From assembly GCF_012489685.1 (NCBI RefSeq), contig NC_080042.1, positions 1,428,501 to 1,492,500 of the forward strand: 64,000 bases of DNA. The letters run 5' to 3'. The DNA comes from Lotus japonicus (Eukaryota > Streptophyta > Magnoliopsida > Fabales > Fabaceae). Under the pieces are notes generated by a model. That model was not told the DNA's origin and made no database searches. It saw only the letters and a program-made list of their open reading frames with translations. The position numbers and the translations under genes are program-made. Each line of letters starts with the position of its first letter. Position 1 is the stretch's first letter. Below are positions 45,801-54,431 of the stretch, in pieces.

Positions 45801-46567
45801 ACGCAAAGACTTGGTACAAAAAACATAAGCAGACAGCCAATACAACAAGAACGCGCATGTTCAGCATCAGACACCTCGCCACTCTCAACATAATGGTCCT
45901 TAATAAATCGACTAAATGAAATATTGTCAGTAGGAATCGAAATGGGGTTAGCAGTTGCAGGCGCGGAGTGATAATCATCACCAATGGGCCATAATCCGGT
46001 GATGGCAGCAACATCCAAGAGGGTTGGGGTAATCATGCCAAAGGGAACATGAAGGCAATTAGTAGACCTCTCCCAAAAATAAAGCGCACTCAATAGCATA
46101 GCAGGGTTATACGAGATTTGTGATCTCGACAGCTGAATCAAGTCGAGAATCCCGACATCCTTCCAGTGTTGCCTCTTGTCTTCCTCAACCCTATCTAACC
46201 ATTTGAGGTAGGCTTTGTCGTTAGCAGAAGGGTTAGGAGGAGCTGAACGAAAAGCCCGTTTTGGGTCGTTAAAAAATGGCATACGGTAAGAAGGTTGGAA
46301 TGCCAAAATAAGCTCCTCTCCCCTAACACTAGGGTGAAATGACTCATGTTCTTCAGGAAGACTATTGGGCCTATCATGCTTCACTACTTTCAAAGGACCC
46401 AAAATGGCGCGTAAAGTACCATTAACAGAGAAAGGAATGAGTACCTGGGATTTCCAGATAGCTCTCTTCTCCGCTTCGTTGGGAGGTTCCGGGATTGCCA
46501 CGCGTTTGGATTCATCCAACTTAAGCTCAGTGGCCAACGGAATGGTCTGCTCAGGATCAGAAGCCAT
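42840..46567 (-). CDS. antisense five-exon plant mobile domain (PMD) gene in Tat element 1, two breaks
   Basis: Exons 46567-44555, 44491-44358, 44287-44135, 44051-43815 and 43715-42840. The four introns (63, 70, 83 and 99 bp) are GT-AG and keep the frame. Exon 1 begins MASDPEQTIPLATEL and carries an aminotransferase-like PMD: WKDVGILDLIQL, AMLLSALYFWERSTNCLHVP, PTLLDVAAITGLWPIGDD, then LLYWLSAYVFCTKSLRIPAK and NLLHEGRQLAMARLVLGNLY. Exon 2 has an Asp run (EDDDDDDEDD). Exons 3-4 are basic and Ser/Pro-rich (GRKRKTK, GRRKVRRKSGHKSPHRSKSS), likely nuclear-localising. Exon 5 ends in a coiled coil. Breaks: a one-base frameshift near 45850-45858 and a TGA at 43497-43499. The related Arabidopsis proteins MAIN and MAIL1 are nuclear and act in transposon silencing and genome stability; function here is unknown. 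Confidence 0.75.
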
Positions 46568-46684
46568 TGAAGGAAATAATAGGTATTCCGGAGAAAACGG
46601 AGGAAGATGAGGTGAGAACTTTGGGGGAAAAAAGCTGAAAGCTTGGGGAAGAAAGTAAAGTTTGAACAAGAAAGGTCAATAGGG

Positions 46685-46692
46685 TATTTATA
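46685..46692 (-). promoter_or_regulatory. TATA box of the antisense PMD gene
   Basis: Minus strand GCTTATAAATACCC, about 118 bases before the ATG at 46567. This gives a normal plant leader of roughly 90 bases. The site is inside the retrotransposon, about 310 bp from the 3' LTR. Confidence 0.5.
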
Positions 46693-46983
46693 AGCAGAGA
46701 GGCAAACGGAACCCAGGCCGCATTATGCATTAATTTATAAAATTTGGAGTCCAAGTGATTATTTTATTAACTAAATCATGTCATTTCCCAGCTTTTTGAC
46801 ATAGATGAAATCATGGCCCTAAAAAGGCTATAATTGTCAGCTAGTGGAAAATCATCAGACGTTATGGCTACTGATTGGACCTGAGGATCGAACGGTCAAG
46901 AGCACAAAGTATTTGAATCGTTGAGATTGAACGGGTGCGATAAAAAATGCTTGGTGTCTTCAAGCTAAAGCAGTCGACAACCA

Positions 46984-47001
46984 ACATTTTTGGGGGGCAA
47001 C
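46984..47001 (+). other. polypurine tract region of Tat element 1
   Basis: The sequence acatttttggggggcaac abuts the 3' LTR start. The G run is the probable plus-strand primer site for reverse transcription. Confidence 0.55.
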
Positions 47002-47812
47002 TGTTGAGCCAAGATCTCTAACGCTACAATTATCGACACCGGTGTTAGGAGGATGATTCCCCGACAGGAAGAACCACGATGAAGCTCGAGGCTCGTCAGG
47101 TAACACTCCCCCAAAGTAAAGGAAGTAAAGGAAAATTCGACAAACCGATAAACTCGACGAAGGAGGCAGTTACCAAGTGGTGGACAATTATCAACACGTG
47201 TGCATACCCACGATGCCACAAATGGCGGTGGTTACCCACGACTCAAGGCCACCCACGTCGCAAACAAACCAATTAAAGTCACGTGCGCAAAGCCACCAGC
47301 TAAACGTGGGGTAAGGCGCTAAAATTCAAACCCACGAAGCCATCATGCGTTGAAGAAAAACCGCCAAGAACGTGGAGGAAGAAACAACACTATAAATAGA
47401 AGAAGCAGCAGCAGAAAAGGGGTTCCCAACTCAAACTCTGAAAAATTCACCAGAAAGCTCTAATGTCCGCATCAATGAGACTCAAGGAGCAAGGCGTGAT
47501 GATGGAGGAGTACGTTGCAGAACTAGCATTTTAGTTTTCTTGCATTAAGCTTGTCAATTTCCAGCTCTTTTGTGTAGTTTCTTGTCGAATTCTACGTTTC
47601 TGGTAGTGTTCATGTTATTTTGATTTATCTGACTTCATGTAATTGATCCTTATGTAATTAAATCCAGTTTTCTTTTGAGCCGATCATCACTGTCGAAAAA
47701 CACTAACTCACACACGACACTTTGGCAAGACGTTTTCTCAAAATGTCCCTGAAATCTAAACTTCCTTTAGTCGAACTAAGAGGATATTTGTTTACCAAAA
47801 TCCGTGTAAACA
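47002..47812 (+). repeat. 3' LTR of Tat element 1 (811 bp)
   Basis: Same length and ends as the 5' LTR. By eye about 13 substitutions and no length difference. Followed by the second copy of cgtct (47813-47817). Confidence 0.93.
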
Positions 47813-47817
47813 CGTCT

Positions 47818-48820
47818 CCAAGCAATCTTCTTAACAGTAGTGATACAAAATTTTACAAGTTTTAAATTAACTCAATTTTTTTACTCAAATAATAAGAATA
47901 CTTTTTAAATCTTAGTTATGAACAATTTTGCAAAGTTTCCTAATTCAATAGAATATGAAATGAGTACTTTGAAACTTTTAGCCAAAACGAATGAAAGAAT
48001 GTGTGAATGACCTTTTTTTCCTAAAGTGTGCAATAAAAAAATAAAAAAATAAAAAAATCTTGCTCTTCATCTTCATAGGTTGGCTTAAATACCCAAAGAT
48101 AAAATTCTAGTCGTTGATATTTTCTTCTCGTTGAGAAGCTCCTTCCCGTTGAGATTAAAAAACATTGTCAAGGGTATTTAATGTGACTTCCGAGCTTTCT
48201 GCAGAGTTGTACGAAAAAGATGCGCAGAATAGTCCTTGAACGACTCTATTTATACATCTCTTAAAAGCAGCAGTAAATTGTACTAAGTTCAAATGACAAA
48301 AAGTTACCAATAATCTGTCTACTAGATGAATTTTCTTCTTCAAATCTTCTTATCAATTCAGAATGTTTCTTATGATGAATGTGTAATGCTTCTCAATCAG
48401 AAAAATCAACACACATTATGTAACATCAACATCTTATGAGGTCTTCAATATAGGAATGTTGCGTTCCTCACACAACGTTGTTCAACAACTAAGATTTCTT
48501 GAAAACTTGACTTCCTTGATACTTCTTCTTGACATCCTGACTTCTTATGAAATGAATTAACATATTTCATTCAGAAATCAATCCTCTTGACTTGATGCAA
48601 GTATTAACATGAACATCCTACTTTAGAATTTGAGTGTTCCGGCATGAGTTGTTCTTCAATGATCATCACCCTATTTTAACTTGAATGCTTCTTCAAAAGG
48701 TTACTTGTTATGAGCTTAAAGTCCACTTCAAGGGCTATTTAATATATGAATGTGGTTCTTCAAGAAGAGGTTTTTCGTCTTCAAAAACACTAATCAACAA
48801 GACTCTCCTTTTGTAGATAC
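47818..48820. other. intergenic DNA
   Basis: AT-rich, rich in cttcttgac/gaagc words, without a recognisable gene. A short minus-strand frame at 48343-48155 has no known domain. Confidence 0.4.
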
Positions 48821-48832
48821 CCTAGAATTCTC

Positions 48833-49049
48833 TTTTTTTTTTTTCCCGAAAGCATAACTTGAATTGATAAAAATGTGAGGAGATAGACAAGATATACACC
48901 CTCCTCAAAGGAGATAAAAAAACACCAACGAAACTCCTAGAAGAAGCCTAAAAAAAACCACAACCTGAGCACCAAGAAACCACCCAGAAAGGCCCCAAGA
49001 AAAAAAGCACACTAAACCAAGCATAGAAAAAACACAAGCCCACCAACTT
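48833..49049 (-). mobile_element. 5'-truncated LINE-type insertion
   Basis: Flanked by cctagaattctc at 48821-48832 and 49050-49061 (12 bp). A T run at its left edge is the poly-A tail of a minus-strand insertion. The 63-codon frame at 49096-48905 is part of this 3' fragment and not a gene. Confidence 0.65.
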
Positions 49050-49369
49050 CCTAGAATTCTCCTTTGCTTGATGTAGCTCCTACAAAAATAGTTCAAAGGA
49101 CATGTATACTACAAAATTTTAACACCTGTATGTATATATTTTTCACATCAAAACACTAGAAAATGAATTTTTTCAGGATCCAACAATTGTGTGCAGAATG
49201 ACAAATTTGATCAAGGGCTCGGTTTATTTTTATCAAATGTTGGACTCCGGGAGGGTTTTAATATAAATTTCTTGGTGATGACGAGTCAGGAAGAACAAGG
49301 CAAGGTGGAAGAGTTAGGGTAGAGGAGAAAATATAATTTTATTGGTTAAATAAGTTTTTATTAATCAAA

Positions 49370-49560
49370 GTTGGTGTTAGTCCTTTAATTGACACATTAC
49401 CCATAATGTCAGCTAAAAAAGGCATTTCACAGCGGTAAGTTTGACCTTTTACGGTGGTTCTGAACCGTTGTATATCCCGCCGTTGTAAAAGACTTTACAA
49501 CGGTTCAAACCGCTGTAAAAGAATCCTTATTTATAGCGGTTCGTAATGATCCTGACCAGT
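49370..49560. repeat. palindromic repeat block, possibly DNA-transposon subterminal
   Basis: Multiple inverted copies of ccgttgtaaa/tttacaacgg and gcggtt/aaccgc. Two such arms (10 bp each) flank a four-base loop near 49481-49504. Such arrays occur at CACTA element ends, but no CACTA terminus or 3-bp duplication was found. Confidence 0.35.
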
Positions 49561-50116
49561 AATGATGTGAGCAGAGGCTACGCTACAAGGAGAATGTTGT
49601 TGTGCTGACTGATGATGAGAGTTCCTCAAGAGATGAGTAGAAAAATCTTACGCTCTGTTTGGATGCAGATGTGAGAATAAGGGGAAGGATTATGAGTGGA
49701 AAGAATATAAATGGAAAGAATATAAGTGGAAAATGAAGTGATTTTTAGGATGTTTGGATTTAGAGAAAAGTAATGGAAAATGGATGGAAAACAGACAAGA
49801 AAATAAATAAAAGTGATTTGATATTACTAATATGCCCTTATATGTATTATTTAACTATTTTACTTTTAAAATTATAACCAGATATTATAATAGAATATAT
49901 CCACTGTATTTAAATATTAACAGTTACCTATTTTATTTTTAAAAAGTATATGTTATTTGATATGTTTTTATTTTTTTATGTTATTTAATTTTTAAAATGT
50001 AAAAAAATTCATTTTTTTTTTTGACAGCAAACATAACATTTCATTAATTGGAAAGATACATAATGTCTTTAAGTACACAATGCTGAATGCAAAATGGAGT
50101 AACACCTATCCACACC

Positions 50117-50379
50117 GGGAATTTGGTTTGGCACCCCACCTATTGGGTTTCGCACCCCACTTTATTAAAAACGGGAATTTAAATTCCGATTTTAATACGA
50201 AAAAAACGGAAATTAAAAAACCGTTATGTATTTTAGCATATGTGGCACATTTTCAACCGTTCATTGCATATAAAAAACAAATCGGAATTTTAAATTCCGT
50301 TTTGAAAACGGAAATTAAATTTCCGTATTGAATACATGGGGTGCCAAACCCAATAGGTGGGGTGCCAAACCCAAATCCC
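50117..50379. mobile_element. 263-bp Mutator-type MITE in LINE ORF2
   Basis: Inverted ends of about 43 bp (gggaatttggtttggcaccc... against gggatttgggtttggcaccc...), roughly 40 of 43 identical, flanked by atccacacc at 50108-50116 and 50380-50388. A 9-bp duplication fits the Mutator superfamily. The interior has further palindromes (ggaatttaaattcc, cggaaattaaatttccg) and no coding capacity. Confidence 0.88.
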
Positions 50380-53300
50380 ATCCACACCCTATCATAGTTT
50401 TCCAAAGAGAATCTAGATAAGTCATGTGCCACCATATTGGCATTCCTACCTACATGAACAACAGAAAAATTCTGGAAACTACAAATTAAATCAGCTATGT
50501 CTTGTAGAATGAAATCTTGATAAGACCCATGTGTGCCATTTCTCACAACAGCATCGACCACCAATTTGCAATCAGACTCTACCGCTACTGCAAGAAAACC
50601 ATGATTTAAAGCAAATTCAATTCCAAATTTCAGAGCACACGCCTCAGCAAATTCAGGTCCAAAACCAGCTTGAAGTGACTTAGTTGCAGCAGCCACAACA
50701 TTGCCAAAATGATTCCGAATCACAACCGCCAGCCCCCATGACGAGCCAGAACCAGAAGCATCGACATTAACCTTCATCAACCCACACAATGGCGCTGTCC
50801 ACTTCTGTTGAGACTTAGCAGATTGGCCCTCCATATGCTGCTTCATCTGCTGTTGCGTTTCCTGATATGCACGCAAGGTTCCCATCGCTTGAGCCACAAC
50901 ACTTAGTTCAGAGCTAACTTTCTCCTCAAAGCACAGAAGGTTTCGAGCTCGCCAAATGTGATAACAAATCGTGGCAAAAATCTCGCCCACCTCCGGAGGC
51001 GCATCCATCAACAAAGAACGACACCACTCACTAAAATTCAAGGTTATATCAGCAGGCCATGAGAAACCCAATGGGGAAGCAAACCAAACCCGCCTAGACC
51101 AAGGGCAATCTCGCAAAGCATGTTCCACAGACTCCGCCACTTGATCACAACGAGGACAGAAAAGAGGACAACGAACTCCTTTATTCCATAACCGCTGCCT
51201 CGTCGGGACAATACCTTTTAGCACCTTCCATAAGAAGTGGGAAAACCGGGGCACCACCTTTAAGTTCCACAATCGCTGCCACACACCATCTGTTATCTCT
51301 GATGAAGAGGAGCAAATTTCCTGATGTTTCCATCTCCTAATGCAGTGGTATGCTGACTGGACTGAGAAATATCCCTTAGGTGTTGCTGCCCATACCATAG
51401 TGTCCTCACACCCCCGTGAAGTCAGAGGAATATTCTGAATCTGCAAGGCCTCAAACGGGAGAAATATTTGTTGTATCAACTCAGACTCCCAGGTACCCGT
51501 GGCATGATTAATCAACTCATAAACATGAGAAGTAATGCAACCATTAGGTTTAGGTGACCATACTTTAAAACCCTGCTGGGTAGGCAACCAATTATCTTCC
51601 CAAATCCTTACTGTCATCCCATCCCCAATTCGCCAAAAGGATCCCTTCCTCACCACCCATGCCGCTTGTTGGATGCTCCGCCATGTATAACTTGCCAAAG
51701 TGCCAACCGATGCATCAATATAGTTAGACCGTGGGAAGTATCTTGCTTTTAAACATTTATACACCAAAGAATCTTTACAAGTTGACAGTCTCCATCCCTG
51801 TTTGGCAAGGAGAGCATCATTAAAAGCCTTGAAACTTCTAAAACCCATTCCGCCATCTCTCTTTGGTTGACAAAGGGAATCCCACTTGACCCAATGAATT
51901 TTCCTTTCTCCTTGTTTACTCCCCCACCAAAATCTACTAATCATGCTTTCTATATGGTTACACAAACCCACAGGTAAGGAGAAACAACTCATAATGTATG
52001 TTGGGATTGCTTGAGCCACAAATTTAATCAATACCTCACGACCTGCCATAGAGAGAGCTTTTTCCTTCCAACCTTTTAATTTCTTCCATACTCTCTCCTG
52101 AATGAAATTGAAGACCTGGGATTTTGATCTCCCAACAAACACTGGTAACCCAAGATACTTAGACTGAACCTCCACTGCCTTAACTTGCAATCTTTCCTGA
52201 ATGGCATGTTTTCTTTCTTCTAGAACATTTCGGCTATAAGAGATTTCAGATTTGTCTAAATTCAAAAGTTGACCAGAAATTTGTTGGTAGACAGTCAACA
52301 CCTGATTGACAACCTCAACCTCCTCCTCAGTTGCTCGGAAAAATAAGATACTATCATCAGCAAAGAAAAGATGGGACACCTCCGGAGCCTGAGGGGCAAT
52401 ACGAATACCATGGATAGCCTGATTCTCCTGAGCCTGCAAAAGCAATCCTGAAAGAACCTCAGCACATAAAATAAAAAGGTATGGAGATAATGGATCCCCC
52501 TGACGCAAACCCCGAGAAGATGTAAAAGAAACTCCTGGCCTGCCATTCAGAAGCACTGAAAAGCTAGCAGTACATACACAGTTCATGATAAGATCAGTCA
52601 TCCTTTGAGGAAAACCCATAGAGGAGAGAACTGTACGTAAGAAACCCCATTCGATCCTGTCATAAGCTTTGGCCATATCTAATTTCAACCCCACAAATCC
52701 AGACTTACCTGTAATCCGCTTCCTCATATAATGAAAAGAGTCAAAAGCTATTAAAGCATTGTCTGTAATCAATCTACCTGGTACAAAAGCACTTTGGAAG
52801 GGACCCACAATAGAAGGAAGCACAACTTTTACTCTATTTGCCACCGTCTTTGTAATCAACTTGAAAATCACATTACACAAAGAAATAGGCCGAAAATCCT
52901 TAGTGTGTTTTGGGGATTTCACCTCCGGAATAAGACACAGGTAAGTATGATTAAACCTTTCTGGACTCATCCCGCCATTCAAAACTTCCAATACTAATTG
53001 AGCAATGTCTTCACCAATCACTGGCCAAAATTTCTGGTAAAAGAGAGCTGGAAGGCCATCAGGTCCTGGTGCTGCTGTTGGTTTCATCTGTTTAAGTGCT
53101 TCATATACCTCCTCATAAGTGTAATCATCATCTAATAATCCATACATTGCCTCTGAAACACGGTTGTGAACTACCTCACATGTCTCAGCTGCGCCAATAG
53201 GCTCACATGAGGTAAACAGGTTCTGAAAAAATGAAGACATAATGGTAGCTATTTCTTCTTCCTTATCATGTGTCACACCAATATCATCCTGAATAGAATC

Positions 53301-54431
53301 GACCCAATTCCGTTCCTTTCGCTGTGAAGCTTTCAAATGGAAAAACTTGGAATTTTTATCCCCTTGTTGTGGCCACATTGCCCGTGATCGTTGCGCCCAC
53401 CAAATCTCTTCACTCTCCAATAAATCATCCAAACGGTCTTCCAAAGATTTGAGAGTAGCAATCACCCCATCTTCATGTACATGTTCCTGTAGTTCTTGAA
53501 TTCTGTCTTTCGTGGCTTTTATCTCCAAAGGGACATTTCCAAATCTGGATTTAGCCCACCGCTTCAAGCCAACTAAACAAGAATTGGCACGGTCATAAGG
53601 ATCTACTGCCCCTCTATTCCATAACTCCGCTAGTACCTCCGGACACTCCTCATCACGTAACCAGCACTCTTCAAACCTTAGGATCCGGCCTCCTGCCCCT
53701 CTATTCTTACGTCGAGAACATGTATCAATAAGGAGAGGAAGGTGGTCAGAAGCAAAGTGGGCAATGTGAAAAGTCTTGGCATGTGAGAAAAGATCATGCC
53801 AGGTGGGTGTTATTAAACACCTGTCAAGTCTCTCCATAATTAACTCTTCACCTTCCTGATTATTCCTCCAAGTGTATTTGCTCCCCTCAAACCCCATATC
53901 ATGTAAATTGCAATTCTGTAATGACTCCCTAAACATATCCTGTACTGCAATATTAGGGACATTGCCACCGTACTTCTCATCATTAGATAAAATTAAATTG
54001 AAATCCCCAAATACCATCCAAGCTGGCTGCGGATGGAGGCCAGCCAAAGTTTCTAACAATTCACACGTAAGACGCTTCCGGTGGTGCTCCGGATAGCCAT
54101 AGACACTAGTGGCTCTCCAAGAAAGCGAATCATTTGATAGTGTAACAATGAAATCAATATGATTGTTGGACATCGACAAAAGAGAAATATCCACATCATT
54201 CTTCCAAAGCAAAGCCAAACCTCCCGCTCTCCGACTACCATCTCCGTCACAGCTAACAGAAATAATGTTTGCCAAACCCGTCATTCCACGTATTCGATTC
54301 ATCTCATGATCTTTCCTCTTTGTTTCCATTAAGAAAAGACATGTGGGATCTTGTTGTCTGCATAGCTCTTTAAGAGCTCGAACTGTTCGCCGGTTCCCAA
54401 GCCCGCGACAGTTCCAAAATAATGTTTTCAT
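50253..54431 (-). CDS. LINE ORF2: endonuclease, reverse transcriptase, RNase H
   Basis: 1392 codons. Residues 1-230 are an APE-type endonuclease (MKTLFWNCRGLGNRRTVRAL, VFGDFNLI, ASDHLPLLID). The RT (about 440-770) has PGPDGLPALFYQKFW, LKLDMAKAYDRIEWGFL, GLRQGDPLSPYLFILC and the catalytic FADDSILF. Next is a zf-RVT region with CPRCDQVAESVEHALRDC (about residues 1140-1160), then an RNase H with VNVDASGSG, EFAEACAL and ESDCKLVVDA. The last 40 or so residues come from the inserted MITE: after NYDRVWM the frame enters MITE sequence and stops at 50253. The original tail would have ended close to 50046. Nicking, target-primed cDNA synthesis and RNA removal are the family roles. Confidence 0.92.
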   Translation of the reverse strand: MKTLFWNCRGLGNRRTVRALKELCRQQDPTCLFLMETKRKDHEMNRIRGMTGLANIISVSCDGDGSRRAGGLALLWKNDVDISLLSMSNNHIDFIVTLSNDSLSWRATSVYGYPEHHRKRLTCELLETLAGLHPQPAWMVFGDFNLILSNDEKYGGNVPNIAVQDMFRESLQNCNLHDMGFEGSKYTWRNNQEGEELIMERLDRCLITPTWHDLFSHAKTFHIAHFASDHLPLLIDTCSRRKNRGAGGRILRFEECWLRDEECPEVLAELWNRGAVDPYDRANSCLVGLKRWAKSRFGNVPLEIKATKDRIQELQEHVHEDGVIATLKSLEDRLDDLLESEEIWWAQRSRAMWPQQGDKNSKFFHLKASQRKERNWVDSIQDDIGVTHDKEEEIATIMSSFFQNLFTSCEPIGAAETCEVVHNRVSEAMYGLLDDDYTYEEVYEALKQMKPTAAPGPDGLPALFYQKFWPVIGEDIAQLVLEVLNGGMSPERFNHTYLCLIPEVKSPKHTKDFRPISLCNVIFKLITKTVANRVKVVLPSIVGPFQSAFVPGRLITDNALIAFDSFHYMRKRITGKSGFVGLKLDMAKAYDRIEWGFLRTVLSSMGFPQRMTDLIMNCVCTASFSVLLNGRPGVSFTSSRGLRQGDPLSPYLFILCAEVLSGLLLQAQENQAIHGIRIAPQAPEVSHLFFADDSILFFRATEEEVEVVNQVLTVYQQISGQLLNLDKSEISYSRNVLEERKHAIQERLQVKAVEVQSKYLGLPVFVGRSKSQVFNFIQERVWKKLKGWKEKALSMAGREVLIKFVAQAIPTYIMSCFSLPVGLCNHIESMISRFWWGSKQGERKIHWVKWDSLCQPKRDGGMGFRSFKAFNDALLAKQGWRLSTCKDSLVYKCLKARYFPRSNYIDASVGTLASYTWRSIQQAAWVVRKGSFWRIGDGMTVRIWEDNWLPTQQGFKVWSPKPNGCITSHVYELINHATGTWESELIQQIFLPFEALQIQNIPLTSRGCEDTMVWAATPKGYFSVQSAYHCIRRWKHQEICSSSSEITDGVWQRLWNLKVVPRFSHFLWKVLKGIVPTRQRLWNKGVRCPLFCPRCDQVAESVEHALRDCPWSRRVWFASPLGFSWPADITLNFSEWCRSLLMDAPPEVGEIFATICYHIWRARNLLCFEEKVSSELSVVAQAMGTLRAYQETQQQMKQHMEGQSAKSQQKWTAPLCGLMKVNVDASGSGSSWGLAVVIRNHFGNVVAAATKSLQAGFGPEFAEACALKFGIEFALNHGFLAVAVESDCKLVVDAVVRNGTHGSYQDFILQDIADLICSFQNFSVVHVGRNANMVAHDLSRFSLENYDRVWMGFGFGTPPIGFGTPCIQYGNLISVFKTEFKIPICFLYAMNG

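Larger units (their letters stand above)
32881..47812 (+). mobile_element. complete Tat-type Ty3/gypsy retrotransposon, 14.9 kb, with antisense genes
   Basis: Bounded by 811-bp LTRs (32881-33691 and 47002-47812) and a perfect target duplication cgtct (32876-32880 and 47813-47817). Order: LTR, PBS, gag, protease, RT, RNase H, a second archaeal-type RNase H, integrase, 5.2 kb of extra DNA with antisense genes, PPT, LTR. RT before integrase defines Ty3/gypsy; the second RNase H and lack of a chromodomain indicate the Tat/Ogre group. Gag-pol has frameshifts, nonsense codons and a 753-bp insertion, so this copy cannot move by itself. I count about 13 differences between the LTRs (about 1.6 per cent), so insertion was fairly recent. 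Confidence 0.93.

Noticed and set aside
48905..49096. A hydrophobic 63-residue protein at 48905-49096
   Set aside because: It lies largely within a truncated LINE insertion with target duplications; composition is that of a 3' UTR.
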